From: Chloroflexi bacterium UBA2235
GTDB lineage: Bacteria; Chloroflexota; UBA11872; UBA12225
Direction: 5' to 3'
NCBI GenBank assembly: GCA_002347925.1
Contig: DDYL01000202.1
Coordinates: forward strand, 1,573-10,697
DNA length: 9,125 nucleotides
Shown: one piece after another, positions 1 to 6,396 of the stretch
Layout of the letters: the number at the start of each line of letters is the position of its first letter
Position numbering within the stretch: the first letter of the stretch is position 1
Translations under genes and position numbers: made by a program
The notes under the pieces: model-generated
The model's input: only the letters and a program-made list of their open reading frames with translations
Database searches by the model: none
What the model was told of the DNA's origin: nothing

Positions 1-2
1 GC

Positions 3-806
3 GCTTCGGAGTCCAACCTCGGGAGGGTGTTTGCCGAGATGGGAGGCGTGCCCGGTGGCGTCGTGATCGGCACCAAAGTCCGCATTGAACCAGCGCAGGC
101 CAAGGATGCCCCTGCGACCATCCGATCTTCTATAGAAGAAAGCCTTACCCGGCTGCGGATGAACCGAGTGGACCTACTCCAGTTGCACACAAGCATCACC
201 GAACATTCCGGGCGCGGAGTGACAGTGAGCGATGTGCTGGGCCCCATCATGGATGGGCTTGAGGCAGTACGCGATGCGGGTTTGGCCTCGTGGGTCGGCA
301 TCACGGCCAACGGTGACACCGAAGCGGTTCGGGAAGTTGTTCGTTCCGGACGCACCGCGACGGCACAAATCATGCTGAATGCGCTGAACCCAAGCGCTGG
401 ATGGGCGCACCACCTTGCACCGGGCGGACATGACTTCAGTGGACTGATCCGGGACACGATCACACACGACGTTGGCGTGATCGTGATCCGATCGCTGGCC
501 GCCGGTGCCCTCGCTGCCAAGGATGCACGGCATCCCAACGCTGGCGAACCGGGGGGGATTGCCGGAGAGCGTTACGACGACGACATCGAACGAGCGCGCA
601 GGTTGTCGGCAGTCGCACTCGAACTCGGCATGGAGGGTCCAGCGGAACTGGCGGTGCGTTTCGCGCAATCCACGCCAGGTGTCGCCACGGTCATCGTGGG
701 CTATTCCGACCACGACCAACTTGACGACGCGATCCGGTGGACGACCAAGGGGAACCTTTCACCAGAAGAGATTGCGCGCATCCTCCACGCGACCGTCAAC
801 GCGTGA
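3..806 (+). CDS. Aldo/keto reductase, C-terminal part (5' end cut by window edge)
   Basis: This would reduce or oxidise a carbonyl or sugar-type substrate with NAD(P)H in the cytoplasm; the substrate cannot be predicted. The frame is open from the first codons of the window (reading ASESNLGR), so the GTG at 27 is an internal valine and the true start lies outside; 267 residues are visible of a family usually 280-340 long. Counting from the edge, the beta-strand VVIGTK (residues 20-25) carries the catalytic-tetrad Lys25, and LLQLH (58-62) carries the tetrad His62. The Asp and Tyr of the tetrad should lie in the missing N-terminus. The later SWVGITANGD, VIVIRSLAAGAL and TPGVATVIVGYSD segments match the C-terminal barrel strands and the cofactor-binding end of the fold. 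It is followed by a 625-base gap, so it probably ends a separate transcript. Family assignment is confident. Confidence 0.93.
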   Translation, partial: ASESNLGRVFAEMGGVPGGVVIGTKVRIEPAQAKDAPATIRSSIEESLTRLRMNRVDLLQLHTSITEHSGRGVTVSDVLGPIMDGLEAVRDAGLASWVGITANGDTEAVREVVRSGRTATAQIMLNALNPSAGWAHHLAPGGHDFSGLIRDTITHDVGVIVIRSLAAGALAAKDARHPNAGEPGGIAGERYDDDIERARRLSAVALELGMEGPAELAVRFAQSTPGVATVIVGYSDHDQLDDAIRWTTKGNLSPEEIARILHATVNA

Positions 807-1006
807 CCTTGCGTCGAAAGCGGGTCGGTCCGTGTCGTGACACCCGCCTCTCCCAGGCAGCTCCGCAACGGGCAGTGGCGGGAACTCCATGGGGGAGACC
901 GGGGCCTCTCTTCCGGGGCCGATTTGTGTCACCCCCCGAACCCCAGGCAGACAGCGGGAGCGGCCATTCAGACGACCTCGATTCGTCTGGAGTGTCAAGA
1001 ATGCAG

Positions 1007-1180
1007 GTCCGCGGGCATCCTTGCCCGCATCGCTCCCGTCGGACCAAACACACCCTCAATGTTCTGCAATGTCAACACAAATCGGCGAGGATGGGTGAAG
1101 CGTGACGTGATCCGCCTCGGGCTTGTCTCACGCCTGATCCGGAAGGGCACCCCGAGGGTCGGGCAAGGATGCCCGCGGAC
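1007..1180. repeat. Perfect 20-base inverted repeat made of two REP-like palindromes
   Basis: The left arm GTCCGCGGGCATCCTTGCCC (1007-1026) is the exact reverse complement of the right arm at 1161-1180, with 134 bases between them. Each arm can also fold alone: GCGGGC (1011-1016) pairs with GCCCGC (1023-1028) around a six-base loop, and the right arm contains the mirror form CGGGC (1160-1164) and GCCCG (1171-1175). This is the build of a paired REP (BIME-like) element or a small non-autonomous mobile element. The word AATGC occurs at 1000-1004 and 1183-1187, two bases outside each arm, and could be a 5-base target duplication, though chance is possible. No transposase is nearby. Confidence 0.8.
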
Positions 1181-1220
1181 AAAATGCCACAACGCTATCG
1201 GCTCGCAACGGTGATGACTG

Positions 1221-1275
1221 CCAAATCTTGTCATTAATGTTTCTTGTAATGACCTTTATTTAACCCATAGGTTCC
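1221..1275 (+). promoter_or_regulatory. AT-rich island with a 7-base dyad, candidate promoter/operator
   Basis: This stretch is far more AT-rich than its surroundings and lies about 160-210 bases upstream of the PHP-domain gene. GTCATTA (1230-1236) and TAATGAC (1247-1253) form a perfect inverted repeat with a 10-base spacer, the size and shape of a dimeric regulator's operator. TTGTCA (1228-1233) and TTGTAA (1244-1249) are possible -35 boxes, but no good -10 box stands at the right distance (CATAGG at 1266-1271 is weak). The regulatory role is inferred from composition and position only. Confidence 0.3.
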
Positions 1276-1431
1276 CAAGCGTGACTACCCCCTGTTACGT
1301 CAAGTTGGTCAGGTTAGTGAGGCTAAATCCGCCCGCGTCACACGCGTAGTGGTCGATGGGTGGACGCGGAACTTGTCGCAGTCCACGATAGGTGTGCGTT
1401 CGCTAGACCGAACCATTGAGGAGAAGAAGTG

Positions 1432-2430
1432 ATGAACTTGGCGAATCCTTTCAATGCCCCTGGGGAGTGGCTCCGGGGCACCCTTCATGCCCACACGACC
1501 GTCTCTGACGGCGCGATGTCTCCGAATCACCTGATCGCTCACTACGCGTACGCCGGGTGGGACTTCGTCGCTCTGACCGACCATTGGCACGCAACCGGAC
1601 CGGCTGAAGTTACCGTCACGAATACCGGAACACCTCACCCCGTCACGGTGATCCGCGGAATTGAAGTGAATACTGAGGATGCATCCACGGCCACGGGGTC
1701 GACTTACCACATCACTGGACTTGGAGTTGACGGACCGGTCGCTCGGCGAACCGAGGGAACTGGAGTGCCGGCAGCGCAGTGGTACGTCGACGCCATTCGG
1801 GATCGTGGTGGCCTGGCAGTTATTGCCCACCCATATTGGAGCGGACTGACATTGCGCGACTTCGAGGGACTGCACGGTTATCTGGGCATTGAGGTGTACA
1901 ACGCGGACACGGACGTGCATATCGGTCGCGGGGATGCGTCGCTTCTGTGGGACGACTTGCTCACCCACGGACACAACGTTCTTGGCATTGGCGTCGATGA
2001 CTGCCACCGCCCGGGTTACGACAGTGTCCGCGGTTGGACAGTGGTAAGGGCTACTGATCGATCAGCCGAAGCAATCCTGTCTGCGGTCCGCGCAGGAAAC
2101 TTCTATGCCAGTGCCGGTCCCGAGATCATCAACGTGCAGTGGGATCCAGGATCGAATGTGATCAACGTCGAATGTAGCCCAGTGCGTTCAATCACGGCGG
2201 TCGCCGATGGCATGAAGGGTGCGCGACTGAACGCCGGAAGGTTCGGCGCGTCACTTGGTGCGCGGCGACTTCGAAGTGCAAGCGGGAGACCGGAAGGGGT
2301 CCTCGAAGGTGAACTGCTGACTGGTGCCGAACTGCATCTGACGGGACGTGAACGGTACGTGCGTATTCAAGTGGAAGACGCAAACGGTCATCGCGCCTGG
2401 ACAAACCCTCTGTTCATCGCGCGTGCCTGA
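1432..2430 (+). CDS. PHP-domain metal-dependent hydrolase (CehA/McbA-like)
   Basis: This is a probable metal-dependent phosphoesterase or esterase of the PHP superfamily, cytoplasmic, with no signal peptide. The metal-site motifs appear in order (332 residues from this ATG): HAH at 19-21 within TLHAHTTVSDG, LTDHW with Asp50 and His51, Glu78 in RGIEVN, IAHPYW with His133, Glu154 in IEVYN, and GVDDCH with Asp189/190 and His192. About 130 residues after the PHP barrel look beta-rich, as in CehA/McbA-type proteins. The ATG at 1432 was preferred over the GTG at 1429 because AGGAG (1419-1423) sits 8 bases before it. It is the first gene of the plus-strand run and is followed after 60 bases by the DUF3052 gene. 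The family is clear. The substrate is unknown; carbamate or aryl-ester hydrolysis, known in some relatives, cannot be assumed. Confidence 0.88.
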   Translation: MNLANPFNAPGEWLRGTLHAHTTVSDGAMSPNHLIAHYAYAGWDFVALTDHWHATGPAEVTVTNTGTPHPVTVIRGIEVNTEDASTATGSTYHITGLGVDGPVARRTEGTGVPAAQWYVDAIRDRGGLAVIAHPYWSGLTLRDFEGLHGYLGIEVYNADTDVHIGRGDASLLWDDLLTHGHNVLGIGVDDCHRPGYDSVRGWTVVRATDRSAEAILSAVRAGNFYASAGPEIINVQWDPGSNVINVECSPVRSITAVADGMKGARLNAGRFGASLGARRLRSASGRPEGVLEGELLTGAELHLTGRERYVRIQVEDANGHRAWTNPLFIARA

Positions 2431-2490
2431 CGACGCTCCGTCGAGCTTCGGTACCATCGCGCTCATCCAAGGTGCGCGGGAGGTTTTTTG

Positions 2491-2850
2491 GTGAGCCTTG
2501 CCAAGAAGATGCTTTTCAAGCCGGGGGCGTCGGCTACGATGGTGGGCAAGCCCGGCGATGTCGTGCTTGACGACATCCCAGAGAGCGTGGACGGAACGTC
2601 TTCCGGGGTGATCCTCTTTGTGCGTACCCTCGCCGAAGTCGACCAACACGTAGGACACGTCCACGAGGCCTTGAGTACCGGGCGAAGCGCCTGGATCGCA
2701 TACCCCAAGGCCGGCAAACTCGGAACCGACCTCAACCGTGACATCCTCTACCGCCATGCTGGACACGTTCACCGTGTTGCCGGAAGTCGTCAGGTTTCGA
2801 TTGACGATACGTGGAGCGCGATGTACTTCAAGGTCAAAGAACCAGAGTGA
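2491..2850 (+). CDS. DUF3052-family protein
   Basis: A 119-residue soluble protein of unknown function. Family hallmarks as I recall them: an opening resembling 'LxFKPG' (residues 8-12), a central strand VILFVRTLAEVD (40-51), the WIAYPKAGKLGTDLNRD block (68-84), and a C-terminal VSIDDTWSAMYFK strand (102-114). The fold resembles a small Rossmann-like methyltransferase-type half domain, without a recognisable catalytic motif. The start is GTG at 2491, with GGGAGG (2478-2483) and a T-run as spacer; the TTG at 2488 is less likely because it sits too close. The VOC gene follows within about 32-62 bases, depending on its start, which suggests co-transcription. The function is unknown, and the neighbours do not settle it. 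Confidence 0.78.
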   Translation: MSLAKKMLFKPGASATMVGKPGDVVLDDIPESVDGTSSGVILFVRTLAEVDQHVGHVHEALSTGRSAWIAYPKAGKLGTDLNRDILYRHAGHVHRVAGSRQVSIDDTWSAMYFKVKEPE

Positions 2851-2882
2851 CCGGCGCCGGGAACGAGTACTCTCCGACGCGC

Positions 2883-3368
2883 ATGATCGACACGGCGCGA
2901 CCTGCCAGGAAAGTGAGCACGACTTTGGGAATTGTCCAACGCCTAGAGCACGTCGGACTTACCGTCACTGACGTCGAAAGAACAGTGGCGTGGTACGCCA
3001 CCATGTTTGGCAGCCGCCGTGTCCAGGAAATGAACTGGCCGGAAACCGGCGTTCGGGGGGTGTACGTCACATTGGGTGACGACGGCTCGCAACTTGAAAT
3101 CTTCCAAAAGCCCGGGACCCACAAGCATCTTGAACCCGACTTGGAAATGGCGCGGTACGAACACTTCTGTATTCAGGTGGAAGACATCCATGCCACGTTC
3201 GCCGACCTCGAAGCAAAGGGTGCAGAGATTGCGTTCCGTCCCCGCTTAGCGAAGCGTCACGGCTACGTTGCCATGGTGGTGGACCCTGATGGAATCCGCA
3301 TTGAACTGCTCCAAATCCTCTCCCCCGAACGTCACGCCGAACTGGTCCGGGAGCAGGCAAGTCGGTAG
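2883..3368 (+). CDS. VOC-family protein (glyoxalase/epimerase fold)
   Basis: A metal-binding vicinal-oxygen-chelate protein with two beta-alpha-beta-beta-beta modules. The four metal ligands expected for an active member are in place (161 residues from this ATG): His23 in LEHVGLTV, Glu72 in SQLEIFQ, His94 in YEHFCIQV and Glu141 in RIELLQ. This resembles lactoylglutathione lyases and methylmalonyl-CoA epimerases, and could also be a dioxygenase or isomerase; the reaction cannot be assigned. The start is uncertain. ATG 2883 has no clear Shine-Dalgarno sequence. GTG 2913 (151 residues) has AGGA only 2 bases upstream. ATG 2811 has GGAG upstream, but would overlap the DUF3052 gene by 40 bases and add residues unlike the family. 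The domain itself begins near residue 18, so the product is complete either way. Confidence 0.85.
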   Translation: MIDTARPARKVSTTLGIVQRLEHVGLTVTDVERTVAWYATMFGSRRVQEMNWPETGVRGVYVTLGDDGSQLEIFQKPGTHKHLEPDLEMARYEHFCIQVEDIHATFADLEAKGAEIAFRPRLAKRHGYVAMVVDPDGIRIELLQILSPERHAELVREQASR

Positions 3369-3391
3369 GCGAACCGGCAACCGATTCGGAA

Positions 3392-3420
3392 TTGACAGCC
3401 TTTGGCGTAGTCATTAGTGC
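3392..3420 (+). promoter_or_regulatory. Candidate sigma-70-type promoter before the first Gfo/Idh/MocA gene
   Basis: A perfect TTGACA box lies at 3392-3397. The best partners at 16-17 bases are TTAGTG (3414-3419) or TAGTGC (3415-3420), which are weak -10 boxes. A 9-base palindrome, CCGA-T-TCGG (3381-3389), sits just upstream of the -35 box and could be part of an operator. The 85-base gap is the longest inside the plus-strand gene run, which fits an internal promoter. Transcription from about 3427 would favour ATG 3454 over GTG 3433 as the start of the next gene. Confidence 0.35.
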
Positions 3421-3453
3421 CCGGTCACGGTCGTGATCCGTCTGGAGCCCTTG

Positions 3454-4500
3454 ATGTACACACAGCCCGCGATAGGTGTCGCAATCATCGGAACCGGTGG
3501 AATCGCGCGCGCCCATGCCCGAGCCTGCCGGGAGGTCGAGGGCATCGAGTTGGTCGCGATTTGTGACGTCTCCCCTGAGGCACTTGCCCGATTCGGTGAG
3601 GAATGGCACGTGCGGGTATCCAGCCGGTACCCATCAGTCGAGGCACTCACCGAGGCAATCGCGCCCGATATCGCGATCATCTCGACGTGGGGCATTTCCC
3701 ATGCCGCGATGGGGATTCACCTCGCCCAATCCAAACGGGTTCGCGCAATCCTTTGTGAAAAGCCTTTCACGATGGACGCGCGAGAAGCCGTGGCACTCGT
3801 TGATGCGTGCCGAGCATCCGGAACCCTGATTGCCGAGGCGTTCAAGTTCAGGCACCACCCGGTCCACCTAGAGATCCAACGGCGCATCGACGCCGGGATC
3901 ATCGGGGAAATCGTCTCTGTGCGCAGCGCGTTCTGCCAAAGCGTCGGGGCCGCCAACCGGCGTCCTGAGGCAAATTGGCGATGGGACCGCGCCAGGGGTG
4001 GCGGGAGCGTCTACGATCTCGCCTGCTACAACATCCATCATGCTAGGCACGTGTTCGGGTGCGAACCGACTTCGGTGTATGCCTCCGGGCAGTTCGAAGG
4101 TGAGGTCGACGTCGCGTCGTCGATTGTCCTGACTTTTCCCGGCGAACGGACAGCGGTAATCTCCGTCGCGCACAACACCTGGCGTGCACACGACGTGGAG
4201 ATCGGTGGCACCCACGGTCAGTTGCGCCTTGAAAATCCGTGGAACAACGAGGACCAGCCTGTAACGCTCGTGCAAATGACCGCTGAGGGAACACAGTCAA
4301 CCGTGTTTGAACCGGTCTACCAATTCGGCGAGCAATTGCGACATCTTGCTGATTGCGTGCGGACCGGCGCCCCTCATCGAATTCCACCCGAGGACAGCGT
4401 TTCGCAAATGCAGACGATTGACGCAGTGTTCAGGTCACTTCGATCTGGGGAGGCCGCTCATCTCGTTGGTAACGGGCCGGAGGGGTCCAAGATCCAGTGA
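3454..4500 (+). CDS. Gfo/Idh/MocA-family NAD(P)-dependent oxidoreductase (first copy)
   Basis: Probably oxidises or reduces a sugar, inositol or related polyol with NAD(P) in the cytoplasm. The protein has 348 residues, usual for the family. The N-terminal Rossmann fold opens with VAIIGTGGIARAHA (residues 9-22, glycine-rich loop), followed by the acidic end of strand 2, AICD (35-38). The catalytic lysine motif EKP is at 102-104. The C-terminal domain carries GGGSVYDLACYNIHHAR (182-198), closer to the glucose-fructose oxidoreductase and dihydrodiol dehydrogenase branch than to inositol dehydrogenases with GGGxxxDxxxHxxD. ATG 3454 is chosen because GGAG (3444-3447) stands 6 bases before it; the GTG at 3433 lacks such a site. 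The stop overlaps the next gene's GTG start by 4 bases, indicating translational coupling. Substrate unknown. Confidence 0.92.
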   Translation: MYTQPAIGVAIIGTGGIARAHARACREVEGIELVAICDVSPEALARFGEEWHVRVSSRYPSVEALTEAIAPDIAIISTWGISHAAMGIHLAQSKRVRAILCEKPFTMDAREAVALVDACRASGTLIAEAFKFRHHPVHLEIQRRIDAGIIGEIVSVRSAFCQSVGAANRRPEANWRWDRARGGGSVYDLACYNIHHARHVFGCEPTSVYASGQFEGEVDVASSIVLTFPGERTAVISVAHNTWRAHDVEIGGTHGQLRLENPWNNEDQPVTLVQMTAEGTQSTVFEPVYQFGEQLRHLADCVRTGAPHRIPPEDSVSQMQTIDAVFRSLRSGEAAHLVGNGPEGSKIQ

Positions 4501-5225
4501 CTGGCACCGACCGCACCGCGTTTCCAGAGAACACTTCTCCGCCCGGCGCACCGCGGGGCACCGATGCCTCGGCGACACCAACCGGGCATTCTGAACAGGG
4601 CAGCGGACTGGCAATTGGCACACCAGACAGCGACCCAGGTGTCGACATTTCGCGCCTGCGGTCAAGCCTTCCGGCGATTGCAACAGACATCGGAATGGGA
4701 CTGTTGTTCTTTGTTGTTGCCCGGTTTGAAGGATTGAGAACAGCGGCCCTAGTGTCGGCGGGAACCGGCATCGCGTTGGTGCCGCTTCAGTGGGGGATCA
4801 GGCGAGTTACCGGCAAGCGAATTGACCTGTTCGGGGGCATGGCGCTGTTCGGAATGGGAATGCTCGCCCTTTCTGCAGGCTTCTCGTGGTGGGTGCAATC
4901 GGACCTCGCAATACAGTTGAAAGGGACGGTCATCGGCGGGGCGGTCGCGATTGCCTACGCCACAGATGCGATTTTTCACGGGCGATGGCTTGGTCGCCGT
5001 CTCACGATGTACCTCGCCTATACCGACCTTGACCAACGAAGGCTTGCCATAGGAATGAGTGGTGTCGGGGCGTCACTCGCAGCACTGAATACCGCCTTCG
5101 CACTTGGCATGTCGCGCGAAGTTTGGCTGATGTACTCCGCGTGGGGCGACACCATTGCTAGCATGGTCCTGGCAGGCACTGCCGTGCAGTTCGCCCGCCG
5201 ACCGGTCGTTGCGGAACGCGCATAG
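4497..5225 (+). CDS. Six-span membrane protein resembling the YciB/IspZ septation family
   Basis: A 242-residue inner-membrane protein. The first ~55 residues are polar, rich in Gly/Pro/Ser/Thr and probably disordered. Hydrophobic segments follow at about 58-76, 80-100, 111-133, 143-161, 182-203 and 208-233. The blocks LKGTVIGGAVAIAYATDAIF (141-160) and LNTAFALGMSREVWLMYSAWGDT (197-219) recall the matching regions of YciB/IspZ ('KPTIIYALFA' and 'LNIYVA...S.EIWVNFKVFG'), so that family is the best guess. Typical YciB proteins are about 180 residues and lack this N-terminal tail. The start is GTG 4497, overlapping the upstream stop in the sequence GTGA, with GGAGGGG (4479-4485) 11 bases before it. 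A later start would remove the tail, but no better ribosome site is apparent. Its role between two sugar-type oxidoreductases is unclear; transport or envelope functions are possible. Confidence 0.65.
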   Translation: MTGTDRTAFPENTSPPGAPRGTDASATPTGHSEQGSGLAIGTPDSDPGVDISRLRSSLPAIATDIGMGLLFFVVARFEGLRTAALVSAGTGIALVPLQWGIRRVTGKRIDLFGGMALFGMGMLALSAGFSWWVQSDLAIQLKGTVIGGAVAIAYATDAIFHGRWLGRRLTMYLAYTDLDQRRLAIGMSGVGASLAALNTAFALGMSREVWLMYSAWGDTIASMVLAGTAVQFARRPVVAERA

Positions 5226-5265
5226 TTCACCTGAACGATGTCAACTGGCATTCGGGGTTCCTAGG

Positions 5266-6396
5266 ATGACGTCAATGGCGCAGCTATCCCGCCATTCTGG
5301 CAACGACCATTTCACCGTAGGAATCATCGGCCACACCGGACGAGGCGGGTACGGCCATTATCTTGACCGGGCGTTTCAAGGGGTCGAGGGAACGCGGGTA
5401 GTCGCGGTGTCAGACCCGGACGAGGCTGCACGTGAACGAGTGCGAGGCATTTACGAGTCACCGGTCGGATACGCCGACTACCGAGAGATGCTCGCGCGAG
5501 AACGACCAGACATCACGGTGGTAGCGTCGCGCGAAATTGGCGATCACCACCAAATTGTCATGGACGTGGCGCGCTCGCGTAGCCACGTGTACCTGGAAAA
5601 GCCTGTGGCTGCGTCACTTGCCGAAGTGGATGACATGATCCACGCGTGCGAAGCGAACGATCTTACGTTGGTCGTCGCCCACCCTTGGCGAGGCCACCCG
5701 CCGATCCAGCACGTGGCAATTCCCGCAATTCGCTCAGGCAGGATCGGCGAACCCCGGCTGGCGCGCATTTACGGGATGGGTGGACGGCACGGTGGGAATG
5801 AACTCTTCATTGACCTCGCACCGCATTTTTTCGATTTCCTGTGGCAGCTTTTCGGGATGCCATCGTGGTGCCAAGCGCATATCACTCAGGACGGTCGCAC
5901 CAGCACTCCCGCAGACCTTCGACAAGGAGACGAAGGCATGGGATTGGTCGCGGGGAACGGAATCTCTGCCTACTACCAGTGGGACACATTCGCTGCCAAC
6001 TTCGAGTCGTACAAGGGAGATGGGCGCGAAATCCCCTACCGAATTGACATCCACGGAACCGAGGGGACCCTTTCAATTCCGGGGCCGATGAGCAACGAGC
6101 CTGATATCTGGGTTCATCCGCTTGTGAACCCCCCGGTCAGGGGCGACGACCGGTGGGAGGTCATCCCCGCTGATCCACCACCTTCTGATGACAAGTGGGT
6201 ACGCTCACACCATCGAATGGCGGCGTCGATGGTGGCGCGCTTGAGGGGCGAAAACCCCCAGTGGGAACTGGTTGACGGCCATCAGGCCCGCCGGTGCCTG
6301 GAAATGGCGCATTTGGCACATGCGTCACACATTTCAGGATCACGGGTTGCGCCTCCCATGATAGGAGGACGCAACCCTTTTGATGACTGGCGCTGA
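5266..6396 (+). CDS. Gfo/Idh/MocA-family oxidoreductase (second copy, distant from the first)
   Basis: A 376-residue NAD(P)-dependent oxidoreductase by family, substrate unknown. The Rossmann loop VGIIGHTGRGGYGH (residues 18-31) has an expanded glycine pattern unlike the GTGGIA of its neighbour. The EKP motif with the presumed catalytic lysine is at 111-113. The C-terminal domain has FIDLAPHFFDFLWQLFG (181-197), with Asp183 and His187 in the usual active-site positions. It shares little with the first copy beyond the motifs, so it is not a recent tandem duplicate. ATG 5266 (GGGG 8 bases upstream) and ATG 5275 (AGG 9 bases upstream) are both possible starts; extending back to 5155 would overlap the membrane gene. 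The last 12 residues, including PPMIGGRNPFDDWR's tail, are encoded by two hairpins. The stop lies 2 bases from the stop of the opposing pyruvate:ferredoxin oxidoreductase gene. Confidence 0.9.
   Translation: MTSMAQLSRHSGNDHFTVGIIGHTGRGGYGHYLDRAFQGVEGTRVVAVSDPDEAARERVRGIYESPVGYADYREMLARERPDITVVASREIGDHHQIVMDVARSRSHVYLEKPVAASLAEVDDMIHACEANDLTLVVAHPWRGHPPIQHVAIPAIRSGRIGEPRLARIYGMGGRHGGNELFIDLAPHFFDFLWQLFGMPSWCQAHITQDGRTSTPADLRQGDEGMGLVAGNGISAYYQWDTFAANFESYKGDGREIPYRIDIHGTEGTLSIPGPMSNEPDIWVHPLVNPPVRGDDRWEVIPADPPPSDDKWVRSHHRMAASMVARLRGENPQWELVDGHQARRCLEMAHLAHASHISGSRVAPPMIGGRNPFDDWR
6344..6381 (+). terminator. Intrinsic-terminator-like hairpin inside the 3' end of the second Gfo/Idh/MocA gene
   Basis: Left arm GGGTTGCGCCTCC (6344-6356) pairs with GGAGG (6364-6368) and CGCAACCC (6370-6377). 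This gives 13 base pairs with a single bulged A (6369), a 7-base loop (6357-6363), and TTTT immediately after (6378-6381). Structure and T-run fit a Rho-independent terminator for plus-strand transcripts. It lies 12 bases upstream of the stop codon (TGA 6394-6396), so ribosomes would normally unfold it. On the minus strand no T-run follows. Activity is inferred. Confidence 0.55.

Larger units (their letters stand above)
807..1431. other. Long non-coding gap with REP-like palindromes and an AT-rich island
   Basis: No convincing gene lies in these 625 bases. Several overlapping reading frames are open, but their translations are arginine/proline-rich and unlike any family I know, and they change composition across the palindromes. 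The left part (about 820-960) is GC-rich with short repeated words, such as CCGGGGCC at 899-906 and 913-920, and a 6-base inverted repeat (820-825 with 842-847) after the aldo/keto reductase stop. The middle (1007-1180) holds a pair of inverted REP-like palindromes. The right part (about 1221-1275) is notably AT-rich and probably regulatory. A Shine-Dalgarno sequence for the next gene closes the gap. Confidence 0.7.

Noticed and set aside
820..847. GCGGGT/ACCCGC inverted repeat after the aldo/keto reductase as its terminator
   Set aside because: Six pairs with a 16-base loop and no following T-run; it is too weak to annotate as a terminator.
837..1214. A 125-codon plus-strand reading frame across the long gap
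   Set aside because: It runs straight through both REP-like palindromes, is rich in Arg, Pro and Gly without any known domain, has no ribosome site, and overlaps several equally open frames. Such frames commonly arise from GC-rich repeats.
1309..2007. A 232-codon minus-strand reading frame opposite the PHP gene
   Set aside because: It is antisense to a gene with clear catalytic motifs, and its translation resembles no family. GC-rich codon third positions readily open the opposite strand.
2431..2443. Small hairpin CGACG-CTC-CGTCG after the PHP stop codon as a terminator
   Set aside because: Only five base pairs with a three-base loop and no T-run directly after it; the next gene begins 48 bases later, so it is unlikely to end transcription.
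5155..5265. Upstream extension of the second Gfo/Idh/MocA gene to the ATG at 5155
   Set aside because: It would overlap the membrane-protein gene by 71 bases and add residues before the Rossmann fold that do not fit the family; starts at 5266 or 5275 have better ribosome sites.
3454..6396. Tandem duplication of the Gfo/Idh/MocA gene
   Set aside because: The two proteins differ in length, nucleotide-binding loop and active-site block, so they are distant family members rather than recent copies.
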